This document shows positions 8,163 to 17,277 of a stretch of 64,000 nt of DNA, one piece after another. Origin of the DNA: Neobacillus rhizophilus (lineage in GTDB: Bacteria > Bacillota > Bacilli > Bacillales > Cytobacillaceae); the NCBI RefSeq assembly GCF_018343535.1, contig NZ_JAGYPF010000006.1:1-64000 (forward strand). Reading direction: 5' to 3'. The position numbers were made by a program, and so were the translations under genes. A model generated the notes under the pieces. The model was not told the origin of the DNA. It worked only from the letters and a program-made list of their open reading frames with translations, and did not search any database. The first letter of the stretch is position 1. Each line of letters starts with the position of its first letter.

Positions 8163-11100
8163 ATGACTTGGTTTACCAAGTGGGCGTTACGGAATAAAGC
8201 GGCATTAACCTTTTCCGTACTTGCCTCAATGATTTTTGGTATTTTCAGTTACACTACGATTCCAATGGAGCTAATGCCATCTGCTGATCAGCCGTACGTT
8301 ACGATTTCTGTCGTCGGAAACGGTGTCGATGCCGTCAGCATGGATGAACAGGTTACACAGCCAATTGAGAAAGCCATAAACGGCGTTAGAGGAAAACAAA
8401 ATGTAGTCGCACAAACCGGGAATAACTTTACCCAGTTGACCGTCACCTTTGAGTCCAGCATTGATGTAAAAGAGGCAAAACAGCAAATACAAGAAAGAAT
8501 TTCGATGGTCAATCTCCCTAATGGAGTCATGAAACCATACGTTGTCAACCTGAACACATCTGAAATTCCAATTGTAGAATTAGGCCTCACCTTTGATAAG
8601 GAAGTTGGCAATACTGAGCTAAATCTTGTAGAAAATGAGATTATGCCGATGTTCCAAGACTTAAAAGGTATCGGCAATGTCATCGTAAACGGCGGGAAAA
8701 ATCAACAGGTAATGATTAAAGTCGATCCAGAAAAATTAGCCGCTGCTGGGTTCCCGCTTGAAAAACTTTATACCCTTCTTCAAGGAAAAAATGCATCCGT
8801 CGCAATGGGTGAGCAAACGCTAAATAACGAAGCAACGAGCATTATCGTAACAGGCAAACTAGAATCGCTTAACGACCTCAAAAACATCCAGTTAAATGGT
8901 GACACTAAACTACAGGATGTTGCCGATATTACCATGCAAAAAGATACCCAAAGCATTACCCATTTGAACGGGAAGAATTTCATTGACGTCGTTATTCAGA
9001 AGGATTCCACCTCCAATGCCGTAACGCTTGGGCAAGAGGTCCAAGACACCGTTAAAAAAATCAATCAAGATTATAAGGGAACGCTCCAAGCAACGATTGT
9101 GATGAATTTGGGCGATACAGTTCTTGATTCCATCAATTCGATGACAAGAGAAGTATTGACTGGAGCATTATTTGCAACGCTTATTATCTGGTTATTCCTG
9201 CGCAGTTTCCGAATGACCCTGATCACGATTGTCAGCATTCCGCTGTCACTTTGTATTACGATGATTCTCCTTTCCTTCTTTGGCGTTACCTTAAACATCC
9301 TCACGCTCGGAGGAATTGCCGTATCTGTTGGACGGCTAGTGGATGACAGCATCGTGGTAGTCGAAAATATTTATCGAAGAAAGAAAGATAATGAATTAAC
9401 CCCTGCTTTTCTGATCGATGCGGTAAAAGAAGTGGGTGCAGCCATCACATCATCCACTCTCACAACGGTGGCAGTATTCCTTCCAATGCTGATTGTTTCT
9501 GGAGGCTTACGGGATATTGTTGCCCCGTTCGCTATTACGATTACTTGTTCCTTACTATCGTCGCTGCTAGTTTCGTTGACAGTGGTACCAGCACTCAGCG
9601 CTCGTATGATGACAAAGGTAAAGGTGAAAGAAAAACAGAAGAATTCCTTCTACCCATCGCTGTTGAAATGGTCGCTTAACCATAAATGGCTGCCAATCAC
9701 CATAGCCGTTCTCGTTGTCGTCGGGTCTGTCGGATTATTTGTGAGCATGCCTAAAGGGTCTGTTGACCAAAAGGATTCCGCCTATATAGAAATCGGTCTT
9801 CGCTATCAAAACGGAACTCCATTTAGCGAAATGGAAGATGGGGTTGCGAAAATGGAGAACATCCTTGCTGATAAAGAGGGTGTAAAAACCCATATTGCCA
9901 TTGCAGGAGTCAATGAGGAAGCGGCACAATACGGCAATCTGCAGGATGCAAACGTCGTCCGCTTTATGGTTTTCCCTAAGGAAGGGACCGATTCTGCTAA
10001 ATTTGTAAAAGACATCCGAAAAACTAAAGACCAGTTTCCAAATGCGGAACTGACTGCAGATACAGCTGGTTTGCTAGGAGCCAACAAAACGACTGTTTCT
10101 GTTGATGTTATTGGAAAAAATGATACTGACATTAAAAAAGCAGCTGATAAGGTAAAGGAAAAAATCGGTGGCATCGATGGTGTAATAAAAGTAGAAAGTA
10201 ACGATCAAAATACAAAGCCAACCATCACCATTCAGGTAGATTCAAAAGTAGCAAATGCGCAGGAAATCTCCCAGTCCATTTATGCGATGCTTCAGCCTGC
10301 TGTAATTGGAAGCATCAAAATAGACGGACGGACGACCGCTGTAAAATTAGGAGCACTAAAAGAAGTTCAAACGGCAGACGATTTGAAAAATCTACAGCTG
10401 ATGTCACCAAATGGACCTGTTGCTTTATCCAGCATTGCGAAGGTTGAAGAAAGTAAGCAGCAAGGTACCATTTTTACTAAAGACGGACATCATTATCTTC
10501 AAGTCACGGCTCAAGTCAATCCAGACAAAATGGTCGACGTGGCCGGCAAAATTCAGCAGCAGCTTGTCACTTGGAGCAAAGATGATACGTTTGCCAAAGG
10601 AACAAGCGCAGAGCTTACGGGTTCATCCATGCAGTCATCCGACCAATTAGGGGAACTCGCTAAGCTTGCCATGTTCTCCATTGGAATCGTATTTATGATT
10701 TTGCTTGTGACCTTAAAGTCGTTCCGGGCAAGCGTCGCCATCCTGATTTCGTTGCCGCTTGCAGCCATCGGTTCACTGTTAGGGCTGGTTGTTACCAACT
10801 CAAGCATTAATATTTCTTCTGGTATCGGAATGCTGATGCTCGTCGGAATTGTGGTAACGAATGCGATCGTGCTGGTTGACCGGATCCGTCATAACGAGGA
10901 AAGAATGAGTATTCGCGAAGCGATTTTGGAAGCTGGTACCGTACGTTTACGGCCTATTTTGATGACTGCCCTTGCAACAGTATTCGCCATGCTGCCACTC
11001 TTGTTTGCACATGAATCAGCAATGAGCCTAAACCTTGTTTCCAAGGGACTTGCCGTCGTAGTTATTTTCGGACTCATCGTGTCCACCCTGCTGACACTGA

Positions 11101-11195
11101 TCGTCATTCCGACATTCTACGAACTATTCCACTTCCGGAAAGCTAAGAAACAAAGACTGCAAGCTAACCAGGTAGAAAGTACTTTGGGTCAATAA
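8163..11195 (+). CDS. swrC: RND efflux transporter, SwrC/AcrB-like
   Basis: A 1010-residue proton-driven resistance-nodulation-division pump subunit. The N-terminal helix (residues 12-32) is followed by a large extracytoplasmic loop, a helix cluster near 335-480 with GRLVDDSIVVVENIYRR (TM4 acidic pair), a second loop, and helices near 845-1000. It resembles B. subtilis SwrC (YerP), which exports surfactin and related amphiphiles. The MFP partner gene is absent, as is usual for SwrC. Start follows TAGGGGG. The TAA stop is followed immediately by the TGA of a dispersed repeat. Confidence 0.85.
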   Translation: MTWFTKWALRNKAALTFSVLASMIFGIFSYTTIPMELMPSADQPYVTISVVGNGVDAVSMDEQVTQPIEKAINGVRGKQNVVAQTGNNFTQLTVTFESSIDVKEAKQQIQERISMVNLPNGVMKPYVVNLNTSEIPIVELGLTFDKEVGNTELNLVENEIMPMFQDLKGIGNVIVNGGKNQQVMIKVDPEKLAAAGFPLEKLYTLLQGKNASVAMGEQTLNNEATSIIVTGKLESLNDLKNIQLNGDTKLQDVADITMQKDTQSITHLNGKNFIDVVIQKDSTSNAVTLGQEVQDTVKKINQDYKGTLQATIVMNLGDTVLDSINSMTREVLTGALFATLIIWLFLRSFRMTLITIVSIPLSLCITMILLSFFGVTLNILTLGGIAVSVGRLVDDSIVVVENIYRRKKDNELTPAFLIDAVKEVGAAITSSTLTTVAVFLPMLIVSGGLRDIVAPFAITITCSLLSSLLVSLTVVPALSARMMTKVKVKEKQKNSFYPSLLKWSLNHKWLPITIAVLVVVGSVGLFVSMPKGSVDQKDSAYIEIGLRYQNGTPFSEMEDGVAKMENILADKEGVKTHIAIAGVNEEAAQYGNLQDANVVRFMVFPKEGTDSAKFVKDIRKTKDQFPNAELTADTAGLLGANKTTVSVDVIGKNDTDIKKAADKVKEKIGGIDGVIKVESNDQNTKPTITIQVDSKVANAQEISQSIYAMLQPAVIGSIKIDGRTTAVKLGALKEVQTADDLKNLQLMSPNGPVALSSIAKVEESKQQGTIFTKDGHHYLQVTAQVNPDKMVDVAGKIQQQLVTWSKDDTFAKGTSAELTGSSMQSSDQLGELAKLAMFSIGIVFMILLVTLKSFRASVAILISLPLAAIGSLLGLVVTNSSINISSGIGMLMLVGIVVTNAIVLVDRIRHNEERMSIREAILEAGTVRLRPILMTALATVFAMLPLLFAHESAMSLNLVSKGLAVVVIFGLIVSTLLTLIVIPTFYELFHFRKAKKQRLQANQVESTLGQ

Positions 11196-11274
11196 TGAAG
11201 CACGGGGACGGTTCTCATGCATCAATATTTGTCTTTGGACGAAAATGATGCAGAAGAACCGTCCCCATGCCTCA
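11196..11274. repeat. Paired inverted GGGGACGGTTCT repeats
   Basis: Two copies face each other: TGAAGCACGGGGACGG at the left and AGAACCGTCCCCATGC at the right, joined by about 25 bases. The left copy begins directly after the pump's TAA stop. The pair could fold into a long imperfect stem, like a BIME made of two REP units. Confidence 0.7.
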
Positions 11275-11279
11275 AAAAA

Positions 11280-11327
11280 AAGTGCCTGTCACGCCCCGAA
11301 TAAACATGCGGGAAGTGACAGGCACTT
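11280..11327 (-). terminator. Terminator with AAGTGCCTGTCAC arms
   Basis: AAGTGCCTGTCAC (11280-11292) pairs perfectly with GTGACAGGCACTT (11315-11327). On the minus strand the stem is followed by eight Ts, so it ends the two-component operon. Similar stems occur at 59147-59209 and 62416-62482. Confidence 0.8.
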
Positions 11328-11345
11328 AATTTGATTGGAAGGCTG

Positions 11346-13421
11346 TCATTGATCCTTCGGCATATAGATCATTGACTTGAATAAGTCTCCATCAATTTGA
11401 ATGGCAAACTTTCCTCCTTGATTTTCAATGAGGCTTTGGGCAATAGAGAGTCCTAAGCCGCTGCCTTGGCTGGTTCTGGATTCATCTCCTCTTTTGAAAC
11501 GTTCCATTAACTCATCTGCTGAAATATTTAATTCATAAGCAGACATGTTTTTGAAGGTAAGTAGAATCACGTTCCCTGCATCCTCGAATTGAATATATAC
11601 TCTTGACCCTGGGAGCGCATATTTGAAAGTATTGGATAATACGTTCTCAATGGACCTCCACAATAATTTTCCATCGGCTAAGACATATAACTTTTCATCG
11701 GGATAATTGATTTTGAAATCTAACCCGGAAGCTTCTATTTTATCGCTCACTTCCCCTAGCCCCTGAGTGACTAACGAGACAATATCGACCCTCCCCAATT
11801 GAACTGGAATATTTCCGCTGGACGCCTTTGCTGCCTCAAATAAATCATCCGTTAAAGTTTTAAGCCTCTTCGACTTTTGATCCAGTACTTCAAGATATTT
11901 TTCTGTTTTTACAGGGTCTTTCTCTTGTTTTAATAAATCGACATAGGTAATGATGGCTGTTAATGGTGTCCGTATATCATGAGAGACATTTGTTATTAAT
12001 TCCGTTTTTAATCGTTCACTTTTCAGTTCGCTTTCAACCGCTGAATTTAAACCATCAGTAATGCTGTTAATATTCTCAGCCAGACCAGCAAACTCTCCTT
12101 TTTCACCAACATAAATACGATGATGAATATCGCCCTCTTTAATTTTTGCAACGCCTTCCTTTATGGCTTGGAAAGCCTTTACCTTCTTAAGGGCAAACCA
12201 GGCCGCAAACCCAATAGTAATTGGAAACATGAAAAAGGTTAAAGCAACCAGCACTGGATATCCGATGACGATTAATACTGTCTTTACAGCAACACTTCCG
12301 CTCCCATAAACATGTCTGACAAATTGAATTAGCCTATAAATAATTTGATAGATTAGAGTATGCTTGAAGATGGTTTGATTTTTGATATGCCTGATGAGTG
12401 ATAAGATGAATAAGAGTACTGCTGCCGAAATCGGGATTGTAATCGGAATAACCAATTTCGGGATGTTTGATGATGCGAAGTTATCCAACAGGGCCACCCA
12501 TAACGCCATTAACCCCATACATATGAGGATATTCAATTCAACAAATAATTTATCAATCGAGTGCAGGTGAAGCTCTTCATCCTTGAATGACTTTCTGCCC
12601 GTCACGAATACTAGATACAGGAAGGAAAGAATGAAACCTGTTAGATAGGCTAGCAATTTATAAAAGCTGGCCGTTGCTATAGCTTTGGTCTCTTTCCAGT
12701 CTTGGATTTTCGTTTGTAAAAACTCTTTCGAATAAGCTACATATACGGCCTGGCCTTTTGGGTCCCAATCCTCTTTACTTTGGATCGCCTGATGGAGATT
12801 TTCATTCTCCTCCGCTTCTTTTGGGTACAGCTCATTTTTATAGTCTTCTAGGATTAAATAGGAAGGAAAGGATTTAAACTGTTCTTTTGCTGTATTCGAG
12901 CTGTTCTTATAGACATTGACACCATCACTGGCATAATAAAAAGGATTTTTAACCTCTTCTACCCTCTGCAATAGCGAATGAAAATCCCTTAAATCATTCC
13001 TTATCAGCTCATCCCTAACTTGGGCGATCTTATCTGCGTATTCAGTTTTAAATTTTTCAAAGTTTTCCGCTTCTGTTAAATTGGGATTATAACTCTTTGA
13101 ATTACTTTGAAAGTCATAAAATAACTCTTGTTCTCGTCTTTTTAATTCATCCTCATCGACCGTTCCGCCATTTAAAATATGTTCTTCACTCTTATAGAAC
13201 CCAACCAACCGGGTGAGATCCTCCGCAAGGTAACCACTTTCTTTTACATAGGAATGGCTTTGAAAATAATTGTCTTGAAAAGCACTGCTAAATTCCCCGT
13301 CGTGAACCACTTCTACATCAACAATTGTTTTAATTAAGCCTGTAAAACAGGTAACCACCAGGAGAAACACAATTATCTTGGTTATGATTGAATGGCTATA
13401 TTTTTTCAACCTTGTATCCAA
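11346..13421 (-). CDS. Membrane sensor histidine kinase
   Basis: A 691-residue sensor kinase. One N-terminal helix (about 14-34) is followed by an extracytoplasmic domain of some 210 residues, then about five further helices (250-420), a HAMP-like linker, the phosphoacceptor SHDIRTPLTAI box near residue 480, and an ATPase domain whose G2 segment reads GSGLGLSIA. It overlaps the response regulator gene by 26 bp and partners it. The start is uncertain: the TTG at 13421 touches a GGGGAG site, and the TTG at 13409 is an alternative. The ligand is unknown. Confidence 0.82.
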   Translation of the reverse strand: MDTRLKKYSHSIITKIIVFLLVVTCFTGLIKTIVDVEVVHDGEFSSAFQDNYFQSHSYVKESGYLAEDLTRLVGFYKSEEHILNGGTVDEDELKRREQELFYDFQSNSKSYNPNLTEAENFEKFKTEYADKIAQVRDELIRNDLRDFHSLLQRVEEVKNPFYYASDGVNVYKNSSNTAKEQFKSFPSYLILEDYKNELYPKEAEENENLHQAIQSKEDWDPKGQAVYVAYSKEFLQTKIQDWKETKAIATASFYKLLAYLTGFILSFLYLVFVTGRKSFKDEELHLHSIDKLFVELNILICMGLMALWVALLDNFASSNIPKLVIPITIPISAAVLLFILSLIRHIKNQTIFKHTLIYQIIYRLIQFVRHVYGSGSVAVKTVLIVIGYPVLVALTFFMFPITIGFAAWFALKKVKAFQAIKEGVAKIKEGDIHHRIYVGEKGEFAGLAENINSITDGLNSAVESELKSERLKTELITNVSHDIRTPLTAIITYVDLLKQEKDPVKTEKYLEVLDQKSKRLKTLTDDLFEAAKASSGNIPVQLGRVDIVSLVTQGLGEVSDKIEASGLDFKINYPDEKLYVLADGKLLWRSIENVLSNTFKYALPGSRVYIQFEDAGNVILLTFKNMSAYELNISADELMERFKRGDESRTSQGSGLGLSIAQSLIENQGGKFAIQIDGDLFKSMIYMPKDQ

Positions 13422-14082
13422 CTCCCCACACCACCTTTAAATATTTTGGCTCTTTAGGATTGATTTCTATTTTCTCTCTGATTTTTCTAATATGAACGGA
13501 AACCGTGTTTTCCGGACTATATGCCGTTTCGTTCCAAACTTTTTCATAGATATCTTCCATGGAAAAAACTCTGCCGGCGTTAGCCGTCAACAGCTTTAAA
13601 ATCTTATATTGAACCGGTGTCAGGTGAACAGCCTCTCCATCGACCGTAACTGTTTTACTTTCATCATCGATTACGAGCCCTCCCGTTTGATAAACATGAC
13701 TCTTGGTTTCAAGACTACCCAAGGTTGTGTATCGTCTCAGCTGGGATTTCACTCTTGCAATTAATTCCAGTGGGTTAAATGGCTTTGTTATGTAGTCATC
13801 CGCACCGACGTTTAACCCCAGAATTTTATCGTAATCCTCTGATTTGGCTGAAAGCATGATCAAAGGGATGTTGTTAGCTTCTCTAATTTTCATCGTTGCT
13901 CGTATCCCATCCAGCTTGGGCATCATAATATCCATAATAATCAAATGGATCGTTTGGTTATCAATGATTTCAATCGCCTCTAATCCATTATAGGCTGTGA
14001 ATACTTGATACCCTTCATTTTCTAAGTAGACACCAATCGCTTCGACAATTGCCTGATCATCGTCACAAACTAATATATTCAT
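13396..14082 (-). CDS. OmpR/VanR-type response regulator
   Basis: A 228-residue two-domain regulator. The receiver domain has the acidic triad CDDD near residue 8, the phosphorylation site in LIIMDIMMPKLDG, a conserved serine (MLSAKSE) and lysine (DDYITKPF). The C-terminal winged helix carries LTPVQYKILKLL and the ENTVSVHIRKIREKI recognition segment. Start at 14082 is supported by AGAGGTGA; the GTG at 14094 lies inside that site. It is the first gene of the operon with the histidine kinase. Three TTAAGA boxes upstream may be its own binding sites. Confidence 0.87.
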   Translation of the reverse strand: MNILVCDDDQAIVEAIGVYLENEGYQVFTAYNGLEAIEIIDNQTIHLIIMDIMMPKLDGIRATMKIREANNIPLIMLSAKSEDYDKILGLNVGADDYITKPFNPLELIARVKSQLRRYTTLGSLETKSHVYQTGGLVIDDESKTVTVDGEAVHLTPVQYKILKLLTANAGRVFSMEDIYEKVWNETAYSPENTVSVHIRKIREKIEINPKEPKYLKVVWGVGYKVEKI

Positions 14083-14162
14083 AAAAAAAATCACCTCTAT
14101 ATCTGTATCGGATATCCAATCTCCCCTTTATCTTTCGTCCTGAGACCATGATACCCAGCAAA

Positions 14163-14202
14163 TCTTAATAAACCCATGATGCAAATCTTAAGATTTTCTT
14201 AA
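14163..14202 (-). promoter_or_regulatory. TTAAGA direct repeats, possible response-regulator sites
   Basis: On the minus strand TTAAGA occurs at 14197-14202, 14186-14191 and 14163-14168. The first two are 11 bp apart, the helical spacing used by OmpR/PhoB-type regulators, and two copies share the longer TTAAGATTTGC. Autoregulation by the adjacent regulator is inferred. Confidence 0.4.
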
Positions 14203-14286
14203 CATGTACCTAGCATACCGTATTTTGTGACTTTGAAGACCTTGGAAAACAGGAAAAGGAACAGCTTACTGTTCCTTTGGGCTTCC

Positions 14287-14360
14287 AGGTACGGTTCTCA
14301 TGCATCAATTTATGTCATTGGATAGAAATGATACAGCAGAACCGTCCCCATGTATTCATT
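14287..14360. repeat. Paired inverted ACGGTTCT repeats
   Basis: GGTACGGTTCTCATGCATCA and, about 30 bases on, TGATACAGCAGAACCGTCCC face each other, the same arrangement as at 11196-11274 and 19036-19112. Here the pair is not at a stop codon. Confidence 0.65.
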
Positions 14361-14517
14361 TCCGGAATAAGTGCAACAACCTCAGTAGACACTGCTTCTT
14401 ATGCATTAACACTTACTTATTAATAAATATCTGTCTAGACCTCCAAAATTATTAATATCTATAGAAGTAACCTTTGTATTAAAATCAACCGTAGGAAGAT
14501 ATATAAGGAGGTTCATC

Positions 14518-14697
14518 ATGCCGTATGTTCTATTATTAGCCGTACCGCTTATTGGTGTTGTTTGGTTCTTGAATTTTGTGCAATTAATCAACCACATCAA
14601 ACATGGCAAAGACATCCGCAATCAAACAATAGCAGGGGCAGTCTTAACCTTTGTTGTTGTCTTTGTATTTATGTACTGGTTGGCGGGTATTCATTAA
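14518..14697 (+). CDS. Small membrane protein, 59 residues
   Basis: ATG at 14518 follows a textbook AAGGAGG seven bases upstream and opens a 59-codon frame ending at TAA 14695-14697. The product has two hydrophobic segments (residues about 1-20 and 38-57) separated by a short basic hydrophilic loop (NHIKHGKDIRNQ), typical of a two-helix membrane protein. A hairpin follows at 14727. I do not recognise the family. Nothing on the opposite strand competes with it, apart from an unsupported open frame. Confidence 0.75.
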   Translation: MPYVLLLAVPLIGVVWFLNFVQLINHIKHGKDIRNQTIAGAVLTFVVVFVFMYWLAGIH

Positions 14698-14726
14698 ACT
14701 TAGATAGTTTAATAAAAAGGAATTTA

Positions 14727-14754
14727 AAGAGGATAGAATGATGTCTATCCTCTT
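14727..14754 (+). terminator. Hairpin after the small membrane protein gene
   Basis: AAGAGGATAG and CTATCCTCTT form a perfect 10-bp stem around eight bases. The T-rich tail is weak (AACATTTT), so efficiency is uncertain. Confidence 0.5.
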
Positions 14755-14864
14755 AACATTTTCGCTAATAAAGTTCATTTTGCTTGTTTGGACATGCTTT
14801 TTAGCCCACCCCATGGCACGGTCTAACAAATGGGGAATTTTCGATTGCCCGTTGTTCCCTCCCT

Positions 14865-15731
14865 TTACCTCTCCGCCAAAAACTGATTAACCAAATCGTT
14901 CACCATATAAGATTGTTCAGCAGGCAGACAATGCGAACAGGCCGGAATCAGGTGTACTGTCATGTTCGGCGCTTCATCAGCACGCTTTATTGCCTTTTGG
15001 ACAGAGGAATAAATCACCTCTTCCTCACCAATTAAAACTAAAGTTTCTGGCCGCAATCCTTTCAGTTCTGCTTCTTTCATGACGGTTGGAGCCACTTTTA
15101 ATTGAATTTTCCCAAGTTTATAACCTGCCAGGAATTGTTTGTACAATAATGGGCTGGGCGTATTTTGCTTTGCAAACATCCACTCATACAATTTTCTTAT
15201 AGAATAGGAGTTTTTTAATAAAGTTGCCGGGAGCAGTTTGAAGGGGAATCTCCAGTTTAAACCAGAAAGACTCATGACTGGCGCCAGTAAAACCAATTTC
15301 TTAACTCTATCAGACTGCAAACTAAACTGAAGTGCAATCCATCCCCCCATAGAGTGACCAATTAAATAAAAAACTTCAATGTTCAAGGCATCCAGTACCT
15401 CATTCAGCCAGCTGTTTAACTCCGGCCTGGTTGTGACCGGGCGAATGCATTCGCTTTTTCCAAAATCGCCTATCGTGTCGATGGCATATATACGATAGCT
15501 TTGGGACCAAACGGGAGCATTCGCAAACCACATTGTCGAACTTACGGTCATGCCATGAAGCAGAACAACCGGCTGTGCATCCTTAGGTCCGCAGGCAATC
15601 ACATGTGTTTTCCCAAAAGTCGTTTCGATATACAAGGTCTCTATTTCTATGTTCCAGTGTTTCAGTGATTCGTCATATTGCTTGTAATAGAACTCTCTCT
15701 TGACCGGATTGGGAAAGGTCAAATTTTTCAT
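14865..15731 (-). CDS. Alpha/beta hydrolase
   Basis: A 288-residue alpha/beta-hydrolase-fold enzyme. The oxyanion-loop motif VVLLHGMTVSS is near residue 55, the nucleophile elbow is GHSMGG near residue 125, and the late histidine falls in PACSHCLP. These give a Ser-Asp/Glu-His triad. The cap region between about 150 and 215 is rich in aromatic and basic residues. Substrate not predictable. It has its own GAGGTGA ribosome binding site and no tight operon partner; the MFS gene upstream is 215 bp away. Confidence 0.83.
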   Translation of the reverse strand: MKNLTFPNPVKREFYYKQYDESLKHWNIEIETLYIETTFGKTHVIACGPKDAQPVVLLHGMTVSSTMWFANAPVWSQSYRIYAIDTIGDFGKSECIRPVTTRPELNSWLNEVLDALNIEVFYLIGHSMGGWIALQFSLQSDRVKKLVLLAPVMSLSGLNWRFPFKLLPATLLKNSYSIRKLYEWMFAKQNTPSPLLYKQFLAGYKLGKIQLKVAPTVMKEAELKGLRPETLVLIGEEEVIYSSVQKAIKRADEAPNMTVHLIPACSHCLPAEQSYMVNDLVNQFLAER

Positions 15732-15812
15732 ATTTCACCTCATAGGTTATTTTTAAATTCTTTTCTAATAGATTGTTTCTTTTATTCCAGAAGTTAGAAA
15801 TATATATCTTTC

Positions 15813-15870
15813 ATAACGACCGGGGACATGGTTTTTCCTAGTGTTCAGTCGTTATAATAACGACCAGGCC
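15813..15870. repeat. Short ATAACGACC repeat and palindrome
   Basis: ATAACGACC occurs at 15813 and 15857 (44 bp apart), and GTCGTTATAATAACGAC around 15848-15864 is a perfect 17-base palindrome. Its function is unknown; it lies between the hydrolase start and the MFS stop. Confidence 0.35.
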
Positions 15871-15946
15871 ACTAGCTTTTTCAAGGGTTCGGTGGTTATG
15901 AACCTCCCAAAATGAACAGGGATATATGAGCCCTCCCCAAGAAATC

Positions 15947-17173
15947 CTACTTCAATTTCCACAAAAAAGTTTTGCGATACGCAAGAAACACGATTAAATT
16001 CACGAGCCCTGCCGCGAGAAAAATCGGAGCAGCTCCCCAAACATTCATCACCCAGCCCGACAGATAGACCGTGACCGGCATCCCCACTCTGAAAAACGTT
16101 CCGGTTATTCCGCTAATCCGGCCAATCAGTTCGGGTGACGTTTGTTCAAGCCGGAACGTATAAGCACAAACGGTATAAAATGATGTAGCCATTCCACTGA
16201 TAAACAGTGCTATAATCAACGTATGGTAATTATTTGAAATATACATCAACAAATAGGCAGCAGTATGGAGAATTGCGGACACACCGAACAACACACCGAG
16301 ACCCCACGACTTCCGCAGCTTGCCCGACAACAAACTGCCCGCCATTCCGCCAATCCCGACAGCCGAGATCACCATCGCTACTTTTGATGACGTGAGGCCA
16401 AGGTCTATTTTTGCAAAAATAATCACTGTTGTCTGGACCACTACCATGGTTGAATTTAATACCATGATAAACATGGTCATCATCCATAGAGCTTTGTTTG
16501 TCTTGAAAGCATTCCACCCCTCAATAAAGTCGGCCATAAAACCTGAGCTTGCCTGACGGCGGGATTCCGATTGGTGTGATAATCGGAACAGTATGACAAA
16601 GCAAAGTATATAAGCAAAAGCGGTCACCAACAGGCCATTATAGAAAAACGGCAGCAGCAGCATCAATCCGGAAATGACTGGTCCCATCACACTAACAAAT
16701 GTTTCAATGAACGAAAACTTGGCATTCGCTGAATTAAAATATTCGGGCGGGATGTTCATTTTCACCAGCCCTACCTGTGCATTGAAATATCCGTAATTGA
16801 AAGTCATCAGCAAGAATCCAATAAGATAATAGGGCGCTAGCAAAGTGGTTTCTATTTTTAACATCCAGGCCAAGCACAGGAGCAGCCCCGCTTGCAGACC
16901 AATCGACCAGAGGGCAAGCTTCTTTTTATTCAAGCGGTCAACGAACACACCGATGAAGGTGCCAAACAGTAAATTAGGCAATAACTCCGAGGTCCTCATC
17001 GTGGTGACAGCAACCGAAGAATTAGTCAATTCCAACAGAATCAATGGCAGCAGCAGTTCATATATACGATTGGCAATACTCAGTAGAAATGTCGAACTTA
17101 GCAGAATGAGGAAGGATTGATTCCTCCAAATACTCATTGTTTTTTTGTTCACCTTCACAGATGATATCGACAC
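15947..17173 (-). CDS. MFS exporter, EntS/MefA-like
   Basis: A 408-residue membrane protein with about 12 helices, of the MFS_3 type typified by EntS and macrolide exporters. The GTFIGVFVDRLNKKKL segment between helices 2 and 3 carries the G-x-x-x-D-R-x-x-(R/K) motif. The GTG start at 17173 follows GGAAGGGG at good spacing. It is divergent from the SgrR-like regulator with 104 bp between the starts, so the regulator probably controls it. The exported compound is unknown. Confidence 0.82.
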   Translation of the reverse strand: MSISSVKVNKKTMSIWRNQSFLILLSSTFLLSIANRIYELLLPLILLELTNSSVAVTTMRTSELLPNLLFGTFIGVFVDRLNKKKLALWSIGLQAGLLLCLAWMLKIETTLLAPYYLIGFLLMTFNYGYFNAQVGLVKMNIPPEYFNSANAKFSFIETFVSVMGPVISGLMLLLPFFYNGLLVTAFAYILCFVILFRLSHQSESRRQASSGFMADFIEGWNAFKTNKALWMMTMFIMVLNSTMVVVQTTVIIFAKIDLGLTSSKVAMVISAVGIGGMAGSLLSGKLRKSWGLGVLFGVSAILHTAAYLLMYISNNYHTLIIALFISGMATSFYTVCAYTFRLEQTSPELIGRISGITGTFFRVGMPVTVYLSGWVMNVWGAAPIFLAAGLVNLIVFLAYRKTFLWKLK

Positions 17174-17277
17174 GATTACATCCCCTTCCTATCTTTGCTT
17201 TTATTGTAAGGGGAGTTTTCAATCGTAAAAATAGAAGAAATGATGCGGTTTTATTTCGAGTTTTTAGGGGGGAGAAC

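Larger units (their letters stand above)
14083..14517. other. Intergenic region upstream of the response regulator
   Basis: It contains the promoter region of the two-component operon with TTAAGA boxes (14163-14202), an inverted repeat pair at 14287-14360, and the leader of the small plus-strand gene at 14518. No other gene is visible. Confidence 0.5.

Noticed and set aside
14644..14829. 61-codon minus-strand frame
   Set aside because: It overlaps the better supported plus-strand small gene and hairpin and has no start signal.
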